64,000 nucleotides of DNA from Moringa oleifera (GCA_021397835.1 JAJFZO010000889.1:1674001-1738000), one strand, 5' to 3'; positions 1-13,205 are shown, counted from the stretch's first letter. Notes: generated by a model from the letters alone, not told the origin. A program made the numbers and translations.

Positions 1-1265
1 CGCTGATTATGCATTAATTATTGGAAATTATATGGTTTAATGAGAATATTCACGTATAAAATAATTAATTAATTAATCGCATAAATCTTCAATTGTGATA
101 CTTTTAAAAAGAGATTTTAGTCTGCTATAAGAATACCTTGGATTTTTATTGTTCCTATATTCGGTTCATTTTCAGAATATAAATTAATCAAATTTTAATT
201 AAATTAAAACAATTTTAATTGTTTTATCTAAATTAGTTAAACATATACAGGACAGCCAAATCATCTGGGTAAGTGATAACCTGGTTTTCAATAGAACAAA
301 ATTTTGTTTGTAGATTCTATCCAAAGGCCTAGGTATGTGATGCCACATAGAATTGAATATGCTTAACAAAACATAGAACATAAATATTTGCAAATTGTTA
401 AAATATTGTTCACTTGCCAATTATCTTAAAACTTTAACATATTTGAAAGAGCAAACAATCAGCCTAAGATTAAAAATAATGTGACATAATCAAGACAATA
501 CTTGTTTATATAGGCCATTGAATAATTTGATTGGGAAGAACTCAAAAAATCTTATTAAATCAAAATCTCCAAATTAACCCATCAAAGTTTTTATGAGAAC
601 GATATTAAAATTTAGAAAAACAAATATTGATTTGTTAAAAAAAGAAGTAAAACTATCGATAAGAATGAAAAATCAGGTAAAAAAGTATTCTTATAAAGAA
701 ATTACTTAAGTATTAAAAGATAAAAAAAAAATTAGATCATAATTCGCGTCTGGTTGGTGGCACCTGATCACTTAATTAGCGGCCATTAAATTCAACAACA
801 TCAACATCAATAATTTTAATAAAATTAATCAAGATATTTTGTTGGTGATAATAGAATTCAGAGAAATCTAATCAACGGGGGATTTAAGTTTTCTATCACA
901 AATAATTTTCTTTTTATTTCTCTTTTGATTTTTTTATGATTGTATTTCAATAATATGGAGTAATTTCCTTCTGCATATCTACTGTTATATAGTGATCTGC
1001 TGGTCCATATCAAAATAAGAAAATAAAGGATAATTTTGTGAAAATAAGAAGGTACCCATGAAAGAGGGTAGGGGCTGGGAAAAGAGAAGGAAAATATTGG
1101 AAAGAAAGGAAGTTTACTAAAAAGCAGGATGGAGCCCTCTTAAAAACAAAATGAAAAGCATATATTCCTCTTTTGTCCATATATTGCCTTATATTAATTT
1201 CAATTCTTCTACTTTTCCGCTAAATTAATCATATCGCATCATTGAGCTCTTTTGTCTAATCCCCT

Positions 1266-1320
<55 letters not shown>

Positions 1321-4300
1321 ATAACAAACTAATCACTGTAGAAGCAATTGTGTTATAATTAATTAAACAACTTTGCAAAAAGGGAAAAAAAGATTCCTTT
1401 ATCTTAGTCAAGTAATTCTGCGCAACAAATTAATTAGGGAATACAGACTACAGCCTCCAGGAATTCATCTCATTAACATAAAATAGGAAGATATCATCAA
1501 ACCCTAACTCGAATCCAGGGTAAAGAGCTAACCCCGAATCTTTATTCAAGGTTCTATACTCGGATTCTCGATTCTTGAGTGCACATAATTAAAGCCATTT
1601 CTTCTGGGTATATGAAAGATATTAAAAGAGGAATGAAAAGAAGTACATTAATTATCAGGGGTATATGATCCTTAAGCTAAAAAGCTAATCAAATTGCAAT
1701 TAGAACCCTTAAAGTTATTGCTCTGTGTGGTGATGGATGATCCGTTTATCATCGCCACCACCGCTATTTATTAGACATGCATCACTTTTTGTTTTTGTTT
1801 TTTTTTTCTTTTTCGTTTGGGATGAGGGAATATCCATGTTGTGTCACTGGGCAGTCATTTTCTATCCTTTTTTCTTTTTATCACATTCTCTTAATTGTTT
1901 AATATGATATCTCTTTTGGTAATCCCTTTTAATATACATATATATATATACATATATTAATACTTTAATCATTGGGAAATATCAAGGAAGTAGGATAATT
2001 ATTAATTGGCTATGATGTGCATATAATATATATGTGTGTGTGAGATAAACTCATTGGGGTTTTTCTTCATATGTGCTGATCAAAACTGAGAAAGACATAA
2101 TCTTATAAAGTATTTCATGATAAAATATATAGGATGAACTACATGGAAAAAATATGTGGTATAGATGAAAAAACAGACCAGATTAATTAATTTAGGGTTT
2201 TTCCCTGGTTCATTAACTTGGCCCTTCACCCTCTCTATAGTAAAGTCTAACTGGTGTATGTTGATCAACCGCATGTGCTTTGTTCAATTGCATCCAAGAA
2301 TGCCCTCTAAGAAGTTGTTTCCGCATGATAAAAACAAAAACATATAATCTGACAAAGATGGGCAGTGTTTGCATGACCCACGCCTGACAAAGCAATGTCT
2401 CCACCAAGAAATCGTAGGGATAACCTTTCGTGAATTTGAGGAATAATATCAATACTAAAGCTCTTTCATATCTGAGAGAGAACCTAAGTTGATCAAATTG
2501 CTTAGGATTCCGGTGTAGGGTTTGGTTGGATCATTTTCTAAAGAATGTTCCGAGATCAGATTAATACGAACTGAACCTAAGCTTTATTCTTGCAGTCTTG
2601 CACATTAGCTAAAACAGTGATGTAGGGCACAAACATAATCAGCAATCAACTATATGGAACCTTAATCCTTATCCTGCCCCCACTTGACCCCAAATATTTT
2701 GTCCCTTATGATGATCGTAATCATGTCATTGTTATCACCACAATATTAATACCAACCATATCGTGCTATATGCCTTATCCTTATAACATGTTTTTTTATG
2801 GTCGGCAAGCAGATCCGTCCAATTTTGTCAATGTAGAAGCTATTGTCTTCATGTCAAGAATTAAGGGGTTCCTTTTCGCAACTTGATCAGTCTCTCGAGA
2901 GCTTCCATGTGTTATCTCTTTTTATCTTCATTAGGGTTCGGATATCAAAATTTTGCTATCATGTAGGAATGGAGCAAAAGGCAAGATGAATAAGCTGGAT
3001 TGGAGATAAAACTCTTTACTTTTTTCCTTTTGCTTTAGTATATCCTTGAGCAATTTCCAACGGAAACAGTTAGCCTCTGTGACTTGCTGGGACCTTCCTA
3101 ATAAGTTCCACGTCGAACTGATGGACTTCCACGTCGCTACCACCATTGTCACCATTAGTGTTAAACTATAGAAGATGATCGATCAAATTGGAAACCTCTT
3201 TCTTTAAATCAGAATAGTTCTTGTGACTTTAGAGCCAAAAGAAGTGGGACTTAGTGGTAATTATAAAGTTGAAAGTAATGATTTGATATGATCTTCTTCA
3301 AATTAAAAAGAAGAGATTTCTCATCTATGTAAAGTGATTTTAGGTTATCCTATCAAAAGTATCCCCGAGAAAATACTGTGTTGGCCGACATCACTTAACT
3401 ATTTCTTGATCATCTAATCCATTCATCAGATCGTAACCAGAACATAAACAGAGAAAAAGAAAAAAAAGAATTGCCCGATTGATGTCTAATTGCTTACCGT
3501 GTTTTATCAAATTTTGTGCCATGCTTGAATTATGACAAACAAACTAAAGCCACCATGGTCCTTGATCTATCCATTTCGTTTTTTTTGTAGTGTTGTGCTC
3601 TCCCTCCAGTTCAACGTCTATATAATTGAGCAATAAATCAAACAGTCTCTGATTAAAACTTTTATGATTTTAAGGTGAATTAAGTGGCAACCTGAACTGT
3701 AATCTTCAATTTATGATTCTTTTTTTTTTTTTTTTGCGGCAAAGATGACCTTCACATTGCATAATTCATGACTAACACTCACAAGAATCCAAGTTCACAC
3801 AATTAATGACTGTCCACAAGAATCCAAGTTCGTCTTTTCTTAAGACCTCACCCAAGCTACTTTAGCTGACACAAATCAAGAGAGACTCTCCTCCAAAGCC
3901 TGCTGAGCATGCAGCCATCCCACATGGGGGCAAGAGATTCCATGCCCCCACAAGTTTGATTAAAGCAAGTCTTGGCTTGACATCACCTTGATTCTCATCA
4001 GCACTTGGGTTTCGAAGAACTTGCCTTGGTTTGGGGTTTCTAAGAAGCATACATGTATTCCAGCCTCTGTGATTGAAGTCATTAGGGTCCCTTTCTACAC
4101 CAGGTTCCTTTCACTTCAAAAAGTTCCTGTTAGGCACACCTTTAAATTACCAAGTATGATACCACCAGCTGGTTGGTATTTGGTAGGAGTGGAATAGAAC
4201 TTTTGAAGCAAAGGGAATCAAAATCAAGAATGTAATTGGTCGAGTGTTTAGAATCCTGCAAAGTGGTAGTCTACTCTTGAAAAAGAATTAATTCCCGATT

Positions 4301-4539
4301 TCTACCTCTACTGGAAATTTATTGCTCTCTCTAGAATATTTTCCACTGATAGAAACCCGTATCGACCAAATCGCATGTATATGCATGTGTGCGATTCTCG
4401 TGACGTTTGATAGTTATATTCTTGTCATCTTCACCACGTTTTTCTGTTCAAAATTCCAAATAGGGTTGACCAGTCCTCAACCATCTGGAAGCCAATATAT
4501 GTTCCTTACTGACCATTATAGGATGCTTCATGCAGCCAT
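1..4539. other. Gene-poor left flank
   Basis: AT-rich DNA with only short open frames and no recognised protein family. It contains a long TA microsatellite near 1,270-1,313. The stretch at about 3,860-4,230 is less AT-rich and of moderate complexity on both strands, but its frames are short and match no family I know, so I do not call a gene. No tRNA or known microRNA sequence was recognised. Confidence 0.6.
1270..1313. repeat. (TA)n microsatellite
   Basis: About 22 uninterrupted TA dinucleotides, the longest pure TA tract in the left flank. Confidence 0.95.
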
Positions 4540-5620
4540 TTAAGGACTTCATTGCACATGGTTCAGCCAAATAAAGACCAAAATCTTTGATAGGAAATTG
4601 GATTCTTTTCTTCCTCTTTTGTTCTTTGAAATTTTCCTTTCGGCACAAGATCAGAATTTTCAATCATCGACAATCACATGACCACTCAAACTAATTGCCA
4701 TTTGCAAAAGTTAAGCAAAGTATGCTTTAGGTTACTTGGTTTCTTGATCTAAATTAAATCTATCGCTAATGCCCGTGTCAAATCCGCGTGCAAAAAGCTT
4801 GAGGCAAAGCTAGCATGGGCTATAGCTTGAAAAGATTTGATGAAAAAGACAATCAGCTTTGTTCTAGATAATATGCAACATGGCTAATTGGCTGATTCAT
4901 TATTGGCATTTGCTCTAATTAAGCCCAGTAATGTGACTAAAATGCAAGTGGGGATGATCATGAAAAGGATATATGTAGCAAAGCTTTTCCAGGCATGGAC
5001 AAGGAAACTTCCTCAAGATGGGTACTTGATGATACAAAAATGTGATTAATGGATCTTTAACGGTTCATAAATCTTGATTAGCTCTCCACAACCTTTTGAG
5101 TGGGTCAAGAACTTCACTTTAGGACTGCACTCAACAGCTGGCATGAGAGGAATGGGACCTTGTTGTGCTTGGACAAAGACGTACATGGCCACTTTGGAGA
5201 TACCCTCTTGCACTTTACCCCATCTCTAAGTAAGATTTAAGACCCTTTTGCTCTACAAATCCTCTTCTAATTAGCTAGCTTGATTGTCTTGTTTGATAAA
5301 TACTCAAAGAAGAAATCAATGCAGATATTATATAGTTCAAGGGGTCAAATCTCATACGAATAAGTTTAAATGTTGCTATATAAATGTCACACCAATACTG
5401 TCCATAAGATTAGATATTTAAGTGAAATGAAGGTGAATAAGACGTGAAACTAATAATAATCAGGAAGATCAAAAAGTAATTAAGTTGCCAGCACTTCTCT
5501 CCAAATCTGAATGGACAAAACCTGTTCAAATTTCAACTGGACTGGGGAAATTACAGAAACAAACAAACAGGAAAAATGGTTAATTTGGTGTGTTAATGAT
5601 AAGAGAGATTAAAGATTGGA
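4540..5620. repeat. Orphan copy of the non-coding block that follows B-type PLAT genes
   Basis: This block recurs, diverged, after PLAT-4 (19,830-20,300, shortened) and after PLAT-6 (28,340-30,090, with AT-rich insertions). Shared landmarks in order are CATGGTTCAGCCA, TTCTTGATYTAAATTAAAT, AGCTTGAAAAGATTTGATGA, CTTGAGTGGGTCA, GGAATGGGACCTTG and AGAAATCAATGCAGA. No long reading frame is conserved among the copies, so the block is presumably non-coding. Here it has no PLAT gene to its left, so it is either the left edge of the array or the remainder of a lost gene. Confidence 0.75.
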
Positions 5621-6780
5621 GGCAATGCCGCGGACTAATACTTTTGCATGTTAACACCTGTTCATATGAACGACCAAACCAGATGCCCTTATTGGTTTAG
5701 GTGTGATAATTAAGTTTGGTCGATTTAATTAAGCTATTCCAACAGAATTTTTTATTATTATTTTTTTCAGCTTTTAACCTAACAAAAAGAAAAGAACTTT
5801 CGAGTTTATTTTTCTTGTTTGGTAAGAAAACCCTGAGAAAGCTGCAACATGAAAAACCCCCAAAAGAAACAGCAAACAACTAAAGTAACTTTGAATTTAA
5901 AAGTCTGACGTTGATACTTCAGCTCTGAATGTAACACATATACAAATTAGGGTTCAAACATGAAATGCCTGAAAATTTGAGCCGCGAAGGTACTAAGCAA
6001 TCTGTGGACTGGGCCTATGAACACTGGAGATTAGTATTGGTTATGTGCATTTACTCTTTAATATATAAGAAAGTCATAAATGAGTCCTTGGGTAACAATA
6101 CATAGGTAGTACAGATTTCATCTTTACGAAAAGCCCATATTATCCAAACAACTCCCCTCTGGTTTATCAAAGCCCATCTATTCATTTTAGTACTTCACTC
6201 AGTGGTTCCATCCACATTTTTAGCAATTCCTTTTTAAATCTTGGATTTATATGATAAATTTGGCTGTTAATGATAAGTAAGTAAAATACGTGAGCTTGTT
6301 AGGTCTTTTATTTTTTAATTGTGGCCTAATTCATTTCAAGATAAGAGTTGTTAAACAGAAAACAAATTCTGATTAACTAGAATTGACATATTATACATGC
6401 ATACATGTTTAATGTACAAAACTGGGATCCGGCTACTTATGTTTTGGGCCTCTTACCCTTTGGGTTCCTTTCTTTAAATATAGTAGGATCCATGTATTCA
6501 GTTTTTCTTTTTTAGTTTTTTTATTTATATTCAAATTATTATTTTTCATACATATTTGTTTTTACTGAATTTACAATAATTGATATTAAATTTTTGAATG
6601 TGAATTTGATTACGTATAAGATCCTTACTATAATTTAAAAATGGTAAAGCGGGATTCTGTTATGACTAGGTCAACCTTCGCGTGAAAGCCACTTAAATCG
6701 ATCTATTTGTCAGTTATATTTTATCTCTTTGGTTAAGTCATTTAAATTGTTATTCTTATTTGGTTCTCTGTAGAATGTGA
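5621..6780. other. Intergenic, nothing recognised
   Basis: AT-rich sequence without a convincing reading frame, RNA gene or repeat that I could identify. Confidence 0.5.
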
Positions 6781-7805
6781 CCGAGTAATTCTCTCTTCAC
6801 CTTCTTAGAGTTCTCTCTTTTTCTTTGTCTCTAGCCCCTCATTCGATGGTTTCTGCTTTCTTGTATAGCCATCATCATCGATTGTTGTTCCTTGAGTTTT
6901 GTACCATGTACTTTGTCTCCGCAATCTCCTTCGTCTTTCTAGCATGGCTGCCTGACATTTCTTTGTTCGAGCCTTGCTCCAATTAAGTTGATCTGGGGTT
7001 GGGTGGATGGACTGCAAGTCTTGGGCCTCCTAAGTGATGGGTTGGATCTTAAGGCATGCTTTGGGCCTTGGTCTTTATCAGGACCTACCCCCAACATCTT
7101 CGCCATTTCAGCGACACGTCAGATAGAAAAGATCCAGCATTTCTTGTATTTATCGGGGTCGACTTTTTGCTTTTTTTTTTATGTCTAGGGACATCAAGGG
7201 GGGTTATTCACGAAGAATGTCTAGTGTGACACTCACCTGCTTGACACGGACTTGTTACGGGACTCATTAGTCAAAACAGTCGGGGACAGGAGCGGCATTT
7301 GCCCACTGTCTTGTTAGGAAGGTTCGGAGGGAGATCTGCCATGTCTAGGGAGGACACGACATCCGAGGACTCGCCCATTATGATGTCCTACTTGTATTTA
7401 GGTTTTTTGACACTCGATGCATGCAAAATTGTGCTTGTTTTCTCGCCTCTTCTAAGCTTCGATGTGCTGCTGTAAGTCTTTCTGACTGCCAAAAGTTTGG
7501 CCATCCACGTGTGTAGCATACGAATCCATCACGACTGTCGGTCTTTATATTTGATTTTGATTGGATCTTGGCCGTTCATCACTCTTGTATAAAGGGTTGC
7601 TCTTTGACATACTTGGCCATTTTTTGCTCTCGGTCGTTCATCGCTCCTGGTTCTCCTTTAGCTTTTCTTCTACTGGTTTAGCTTGCTGCCTTGTTTTTTT
7701 TAGTACGTCATCTCCTTTTTTCTTCTTTCTTTTGTGTTTGATGGGTTCATGGGAGGGCTTCGGTGATTTTGAAGGCTTAAGGTCATCCCAACGAAGATGG
7801 TAAAA
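6781..7805. other. GC-richer block, possible decayed retroelement
   Basis: This kilobase is clearly less AT-rich than its surroundings and starts and ends abruptly. It has an imperfect internal repeat (TTGGCCGTTCATCACTC near 7,568 against TCGGTCGTTCATCGCTC near 7,630), no frame above about 80 codons, and no recognisable gag, pol or transposase motif. It could be LTR or other untranslated sequence of an old element. That is inference from composition only. Confidence 0.3.
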
Positions 7806-10140
7806 TAATAAAATAACGTTTAAAATTAATTAAATTTTCTTCAATAAAATAGTAAATTAGTTTTTGCTGTGTTTTTTTAAAAATTAAAAATTATTTTTAA
7901 AAAATTTTTAAATCAAATATATTTTTTATCAATAACTTCATAAATATATGATATTATTAAAAAAATAATACCATTAAAAATATCTCATCAAGATCTTTAA
8001 AACAAAACTAATATTTAATATATTATTTTATTTTATTTAAATTATTAATTAATATTTATAAATATTTTTATTAATAATTATTACTTATATTATTAAAATA
8101 ATATTATAACATCAATTTGATATAAATAGATTGAAGATAAAAAAAAATTGATATTGAAATTTTTTAAAATTTTTTTTTTTAAATATTAAATTAATATTAA
8201 ATTTAGTGTATAAAGTTAGATATGGCCTTAGATGAGCATATCGCGAGAGTCCAACAGGTTTTTAAAACTCTTAGCTTTTAATCCTTACCATATTAAATCT
8301 GTCATGTCTAGCAATAGATTAGAGTTTTATCAACATAAGCTTGGTATCCTGATACTGTGGCTGTATTTCCTCATTTTTGAATGATGTTTTAAAAAAATAA
8401 AAATAAAAAACATCAAAAAATTTATTTAAGAAAATCATTAATGTTATTAAACATTAAAACTTATTTATTTTTAAAAATAATAAAAATTAATATGAATAAT
8501 AAAATGATAGTCTTTCAAAATTAAAATTGAAATAATCAGGTAATACTCGAAGGTTGATATCAATTAATTACGAATATTTTTTAATTTTAAAATTTATTTA
8601 ATTTTTAAAATTAATTTCTCATAGAAAACATTTCAAAAAAATTTAGATAGACATGAAAAAATGAATGAAATTTTAATTTTTTAAAAAACATAAAATTTTA
8701 ACTATTGTTTTACTTTTAATTCTTAAAATTATTTTTTATAATGAAGGATTTAAACTTTTTGCTCAATCTTTAATCTCAGAAAACATTTTTTATAATGAAG
8801 AATATAAAAGTTTCATTTTTGTTCCACCCTTCATTCTCAAAAAATAATTATTATAATTCATGCAAATATAATGATATGTTACTATTAAATTAAGATGCAG
8901 CTACATTATGTAATATATATTTAATATTTATATTAAAAGATATGAAAACTTTTTTTAATATTTTTCATATTCTCAAAAACTTTAGATGTATGTTTTATTT
9001 TTAAAATAATTTTATATTAAAAAGTATGAAAACCTTTTTCTTAATATTTTTCATACTTCTCAAGATATATATTTTTTATTTTTTTAAAATAATTTTTACA
9101 TTAAGAAATATGAAATAAACTTTCATATTTCTTAATGTAATTTTTACATGATGACATACATTGTCATCATGACAACAAAGTTAATTTGGTCAATAATTTT
9201 TTCAGAAATGATAGCACCTTTGAGTATCAAGCACTCTTCGTAATTAACTTCCAATTTGACATTAGCAAACTAATAATAATGCTTCTTAGCCTTAGCTGTT
9301 TGGTCACTCAAATATCAAATTCTATGGTCATCATTTGCCTCAATTTGCTTAAATATAGAATATGCATATCGACATTCCTCTATGTGCACAATCCATTTAA
9401 ACATATATGTACTTCAACGACATGCATATTATAAATTTAATTTACTCATTATTATTATCAATTAATTTTAAAAAATGATATATATTTCCAAACTTCAATC
9501 TAATGCAACAGAATATACCAAACTAAATAATAATACACGTCAATAACATATTTTCATATTGTAAATCTGTATTACTGCATGAGGATTAATTAGATGATTA
9601 AAATAATTTATTATTAATCATTGTCTATTATTTAATAAGAATAATATCCACAAATAAATAATACATAATATATTATTCACAAAAAAAATTAATACTATTA
9701 TTAGTCAAAATTATAATAAAAAAATAGCTCTGAAAGAACTAATGAAACTCATTCCAAAAAGTCTCAAAAATCTCTTAAAAATATGTGTATGATAACCGCT
9801 ACTAAAAAAATCAGTATCAATTGAAATTAACACAGTTGAGTGAAAAATAAAATTCAAAAATTTAACATTTTTTAAAAAATTGACATTAAATTAAATTTTA
9901 ATATTATTTGTTTATACATAAACTAAATTTAAAATTTATGTTAACGTAATTTAAATGTTAATATGCAAGTTTTAAAAATTTTAATTTGTAAAATGTACTC
10001 TCTGATGTCAAAATCTTAAAATTTTGTTTAAAATTTTAGTTAGAACGTTCAAAAGAATTGAAATTAATTTCATATTTTTAATAAATATTGTAAAAACAAT
10101 AAAAAAAAACTTTAAAAAGTCAATCTCCTCTTGTTATTCG
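7806..10140. other. Very AT-rich intergenic DNA
   Basis: A/T homopolymer-like sequence without genes. The part at 8,930-9,150 contains two or three diverged units related, in opposite orientation, to the minisatellite at 31.17-31.95 kb. Confidence 0.6.
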
Positions 10141-10230
10141 CATGTCACTACATTACAAAATCATTGGTCTTCACATAAAGAGGCGTGGATAATCTTTTTC
10201 TTGTGAAGTGATGATGGCTTGGTTCTGATG
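10140..10230 (+). promoter_or_regulatory. Distal A-type promoter module upstream of PLAT-1
   Basis: The block around TTGGTCTTCACATAAAG and TGATGATGGCTT is the reverse-complement counterpart of blocks upstream of the minus-strand A-type genes (near 12,960-13,040, 16,920-16,985, 23,000-23,100 and 37,950-38,050). Repeated retention at a similar place suggests either a conserved regulatory segment or simply shared ancestry of the duplicated unit. Confidence 0.5.
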
Positions 10231-10454
10231 GGTGTATTGTCTACAGTTCAGATGTTATTTTAAAAAAAAACAATAAATTTTAAATAAAATACCTTGTTTT
10301 TAATAAATAATTAAGATAAGCATCAAATTTTATAAAATAATTACTGATTAATTATTTGTTTAATAATTTAGTTGTATAAAATATTCATTAATAAACACAT
10401 GCATATGGTGTGATGGATCATTCACTTGTACTGCTAAGACTGTGTTACTGTGTA

Positions 10455-10476
10455 ATGTCCGATTGCCTATATATAC
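10455..10476 (+). promoter_or_regulatory. Core promoter of PLAT-1
   Basis: AATGTCCGATTGCC followed directly by TATATATA at 10,468-10,475, 48 nt before the ATG. It corresponds to the ATTGG-TATATATA arrangement of the other array genes, with ATTGG altered to ATTGC. Confidence 0.75.
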
Positions 10477-10522
10477 TGTGGCCATCTCGTGGCCTTCGTC
10501 ACGCTTCACACTTAGGATCTCC

Positions 10523-11233
10523 ATGGCTCCTCATAGCGCCCTCCTTTTTTCTCTTCTTCTGGTTTTCTCCTTCCTAACCTTCACTTCTGTAAGTGACCTT
10601 TTTGGTCTTCCATATACTAGAAATTTTCTTGGAAAAGAAAAATCTCTCAAATTAAATGATTCAAATCCAGACTCATAGATGTTTAAATGCATTATTTTTT
10701 TTAAAAAAAATAGTGTTTCTGATTTTATTTGGTATTTCTTAATTTAATTGCAGGCTCAAGATTGTGTGTACGGGATATATGTTAAAACCGGGAAGAAGGC
10801 AAATGCAAGCACGGACTCCAACATCAGCTTGACGCTCTATAACGACGAAGGCGACGTTCTGGATATGGGTAATCTCGTCGACTGGGGCGGCTTGATGGGC
10901 TCCGACTACCAGTACTTCCAGGCAGGTAATTTGGATTCTTTCAGTCAGAGGGGCGATTGTTTGTCCTCTCCCATCTGCGCCATGAACCTCACCTCCGACG
11001 GATCGGGCTCCAACCCTAACTGGTACTGCGACTACGTCAAGGTAGTATCAAGTGGGGTAAACAGCGATTGTTCTGACGGATCGTTCAAGGTGGAGCAGTG
11101 GCTTCTGTCCAATTTGACCTCGGATGAGCTCATCACTACATCGAAGGGGCTCACAATGATCCAAAATAATTGTGGCAATGGAGTCGAGATTGGGTTTAAC
11201 GCCATGTCATCTGTTGTCTCACTGGGTCACTAA
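10523..11233 (+). CDS. PLAT-1: A-type PLAT/LH2-domain protein
   Basis: Exons 10,523-10,588 and 10,754-11,233 (intron 165 bp, GTAAGT...TTGCAG) give 181 aa. Exon 1 encodes a signal peptide (MAPHS, then a Leu/Phe-rich core), so the protein should enter the secretory pathway. Exon 2 encodes one PLAT beta-sandwich domain of the plant stress type: it opens with CVYGIYVKTG and contains WGGLMG, a CAMNLTSDGSG loop with an N-glycosylation sequon, and WYCDYV. Six Cys positions are shared with most paralogs. The nearest family described in plants is Arabidopsis PLAT1-3, small ER-associated proteins linked to abiotic stress; PLAT domains generally mediate lipid or protein contacts, and no enzyme activity is expected. 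It is the only A-type gene on the plus strand. The start was chosen because ATG, donor and acceptor align with all nine relatives. Confidence 0.93.
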
Positions 11234-11348
11234 GGGCTAAGCAAGGAGAGTTTCAACGACGTTAATACCCTACTGTAATAATCGTTGTTCTCTCTATTAC
11301 TATGTGTTTGTCATGTGTGGTGTTCATCGGAAAATTATGGGACCGGTA

Positions 11349-11387
11349 GTGTGTCTTTCCGGTGAAATCCAATTTAGGAGACCACAC
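11349..11387 (+). other. Conserved 3' stem-loop element of PLAT-1
   Basis: About 115 nt past the stop, GTGTGTCT pairs imperfectly with AGACCACAC around a conserved loop containing GTGAAATCCAATT. Similar elements lie at similar distances past several paralogs (see Part 2). Confidence 0.5.
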
Positions 11388-11479
11388 TAAATCAATGTAA
11401 GATTATATCAAGTAATATACCAACAACCATATTGATATAAGACAAGTTAAGGCTCTTTTGGTTAAAATTTCAGTACAAA

Positions 11480-12234
11480 AACATTTGGACTTTGCATGCA
11501 TAAGCAAGCAAGATAATAACAACGATTTTGTTCGTTGTCTTGCCCCCACATTAATGAATTATGTGCACCCACAAACAGTCATATTTGTTATCACATTTTC
11601 TTTTATTAATTATTGTTTTCATCATTATACTTATACAATCTCAAATTTTGTAAATTATATTAAAAAAATATTTAAACTTTAAGTAAATAAACTGTTTCTC
11701 ATTTGATTCGCATCCAAAAATTTTGAAAGTTTCCCATTAAATTTATGATAATTGATCAAGTTTACTTAAATTGACCCTAATTTCAAACAATGTTAAATAG
11801 AGGTTCTATCGTATCTACAGAGAAAGTTTCAATTCCAAGAGAACTTTCCCAAACAAAAGAATCTTCTTATGAAATATTTTCTTTATTAATTTCGTTCGAA
11901 CTTACATAATTTGATAAATTTTTGTTGGTATTAATTATATTGAAAATTTTAATTTCATGGGTAATTTGGAGGTATCAAAGAAAAAGAAAGAAGTGCAATA
12001 AATGAGAGAGAAAGAAAGAACAAAGAGAGATAAAGAGAAATTGGATTAAACAATTGGAATTGGGTCTAAATTTAGGAAAATTTTCTAGTGTAGCTTACAT
12101 ATAAAATGGGGCTGGATTAATTCACACAATTTATTTCCTTAGGCATCTTAATTAAGAGATGTATTTATATTTTAAAGTCTTAAACAAATTTTCATTCAAA
12201 ATTATAGTAATTTTGAGAAGAAATATATATATAT
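11480..12234. other. Intergenic, 3' flank of PLAT-1
   Basis: AT-rich. The beginning continues the 3' flank shared with other A-type genes (TTTCAGTACAAAAACATTTGG near 11,470, seen again near 23,365). Nothing else is recognised. Confidence 0.5.
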
Positions 12235-12720
12235 ATATAAAGAAATAATAACAGTGTTGCTTAGAAGGCAAAATTCAATTGATAACCACACTTAAAACAT
12301 AAATAATATATTTCCTAAATTTTATAAAAATCATACATTCTCATCATTTCAAAAGTTAAAAAAAATAATAAGTATGTTGCTTAAAACTCACTATTCAATT
12401 GATAACCTTAAATTTTTTAAAAAAAAAGTATGTATATTTCCTAAATTACAATAAACTTATTAAAAAAATAAAACCTTAAATTTCCATCATTTCAAAAGTT
12501 AAAAGTAATAACAAGTATGTTGCTTACAAGCAAGAATATTTGATTGATAATAATCACAATTAAAACATAAAAAACATCTTCCCTCTCACTGATTTGATAA
12601 AAAATTATATATTTTCATCATTTGAAAGTTTAAGAAATGATAAGCACGTTGCTTACAAGTAAAACTCAATTGATAATCACGGTTAAAGAATAAATATTTT
12701 CATCATTTGAAAGGCTGGTC
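12235..12720. repeat. Four diverged tandem repeats, 117-145 bp period
   Basis: Each unit contains GTTGCTTA-AAG, CAATTGATAA and TTTCATCATTTGAAA-type motifs; starts are near 12,256, 12,373, 12,518 and 12,648. Single related copies occur near 38,660 and 40,745. The array occupies the position where an A-type gene facing PLAT-2 would be expected. Confidence 0.65.
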
Positions 12721-12739
12721 GTGTCTTTGTCATACTAGT

Positions 12740-13045
12740 AATAGAGTTAAAAAATTAGAAATTTAAAAAGAGAAATATTAATTATTAACAGAATTCAATA
12801 ATATATATATATGATTCTTTATAAAATAAATGGTATTTTAAATAACTAAATTCTCTAATAAATATATAATATTTTGCAGTTTTGTTAATAATGTACACCA
12901 CATTTTTTTTTATCTGAGATTTTTTATTTTTAAGAAAAGGACTACTGTGCTGTGGACATTTCACTGATCGCACTAAAGCCATCATTTCAGTAGAAAAAGT
13001 TGCTTTATGTGAAGACCAAATGTTTGACATGCATGTAACACCAGG
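12740..13045 (-). promoter_or_regulatory. Orphan A-type promoter segment, gene lost
   Basis: AATATTAATTATTAACAG, AATTCAATAA and the TTTGGTCTTCACATAAAGC module (minus strand) match the upstream regions of PLAT-3, PLAT-5 and PLAT-8 in the same order. No A-type coding sequence follows at lower coordinates. It stands head to head with PLAT-2. Confidence 0.65.
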
Positions 13046-13149
13046 AGATAGAAAAAAAAAGAATTTGTTACTGTGACTACCAAAGTACTCATAGCGATGA
13101 TCCTGACCTCTGCTTTCCGTGTACTTTCCATCTGTAATTTCAATGTCTA

Positions 13150-13165
13150 ATTGGCTATATATATA
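13150..13165 (+). promoter_or_regulatory. Core promoter of PLAT-2
   Basis: ATTGG (inverted CCAAT) immediately followed by CTATATATATAC, about 40 nt before the ATG. Identical in layout to PLAT-4 and PLAT-7. Confidence 0.8.
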
Positions 13166-13205
13166 CATAGCTTTCGACAAGCTAGAAGATCAACAGTTGA
13201 ACTCC

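Noticed and set aside
1500..1560. CTCGAATCCAGGG resembling a tRNA T-arm
   Set aside because: No acceptor stem, D-arm or anticodon arm can be fitted around it.
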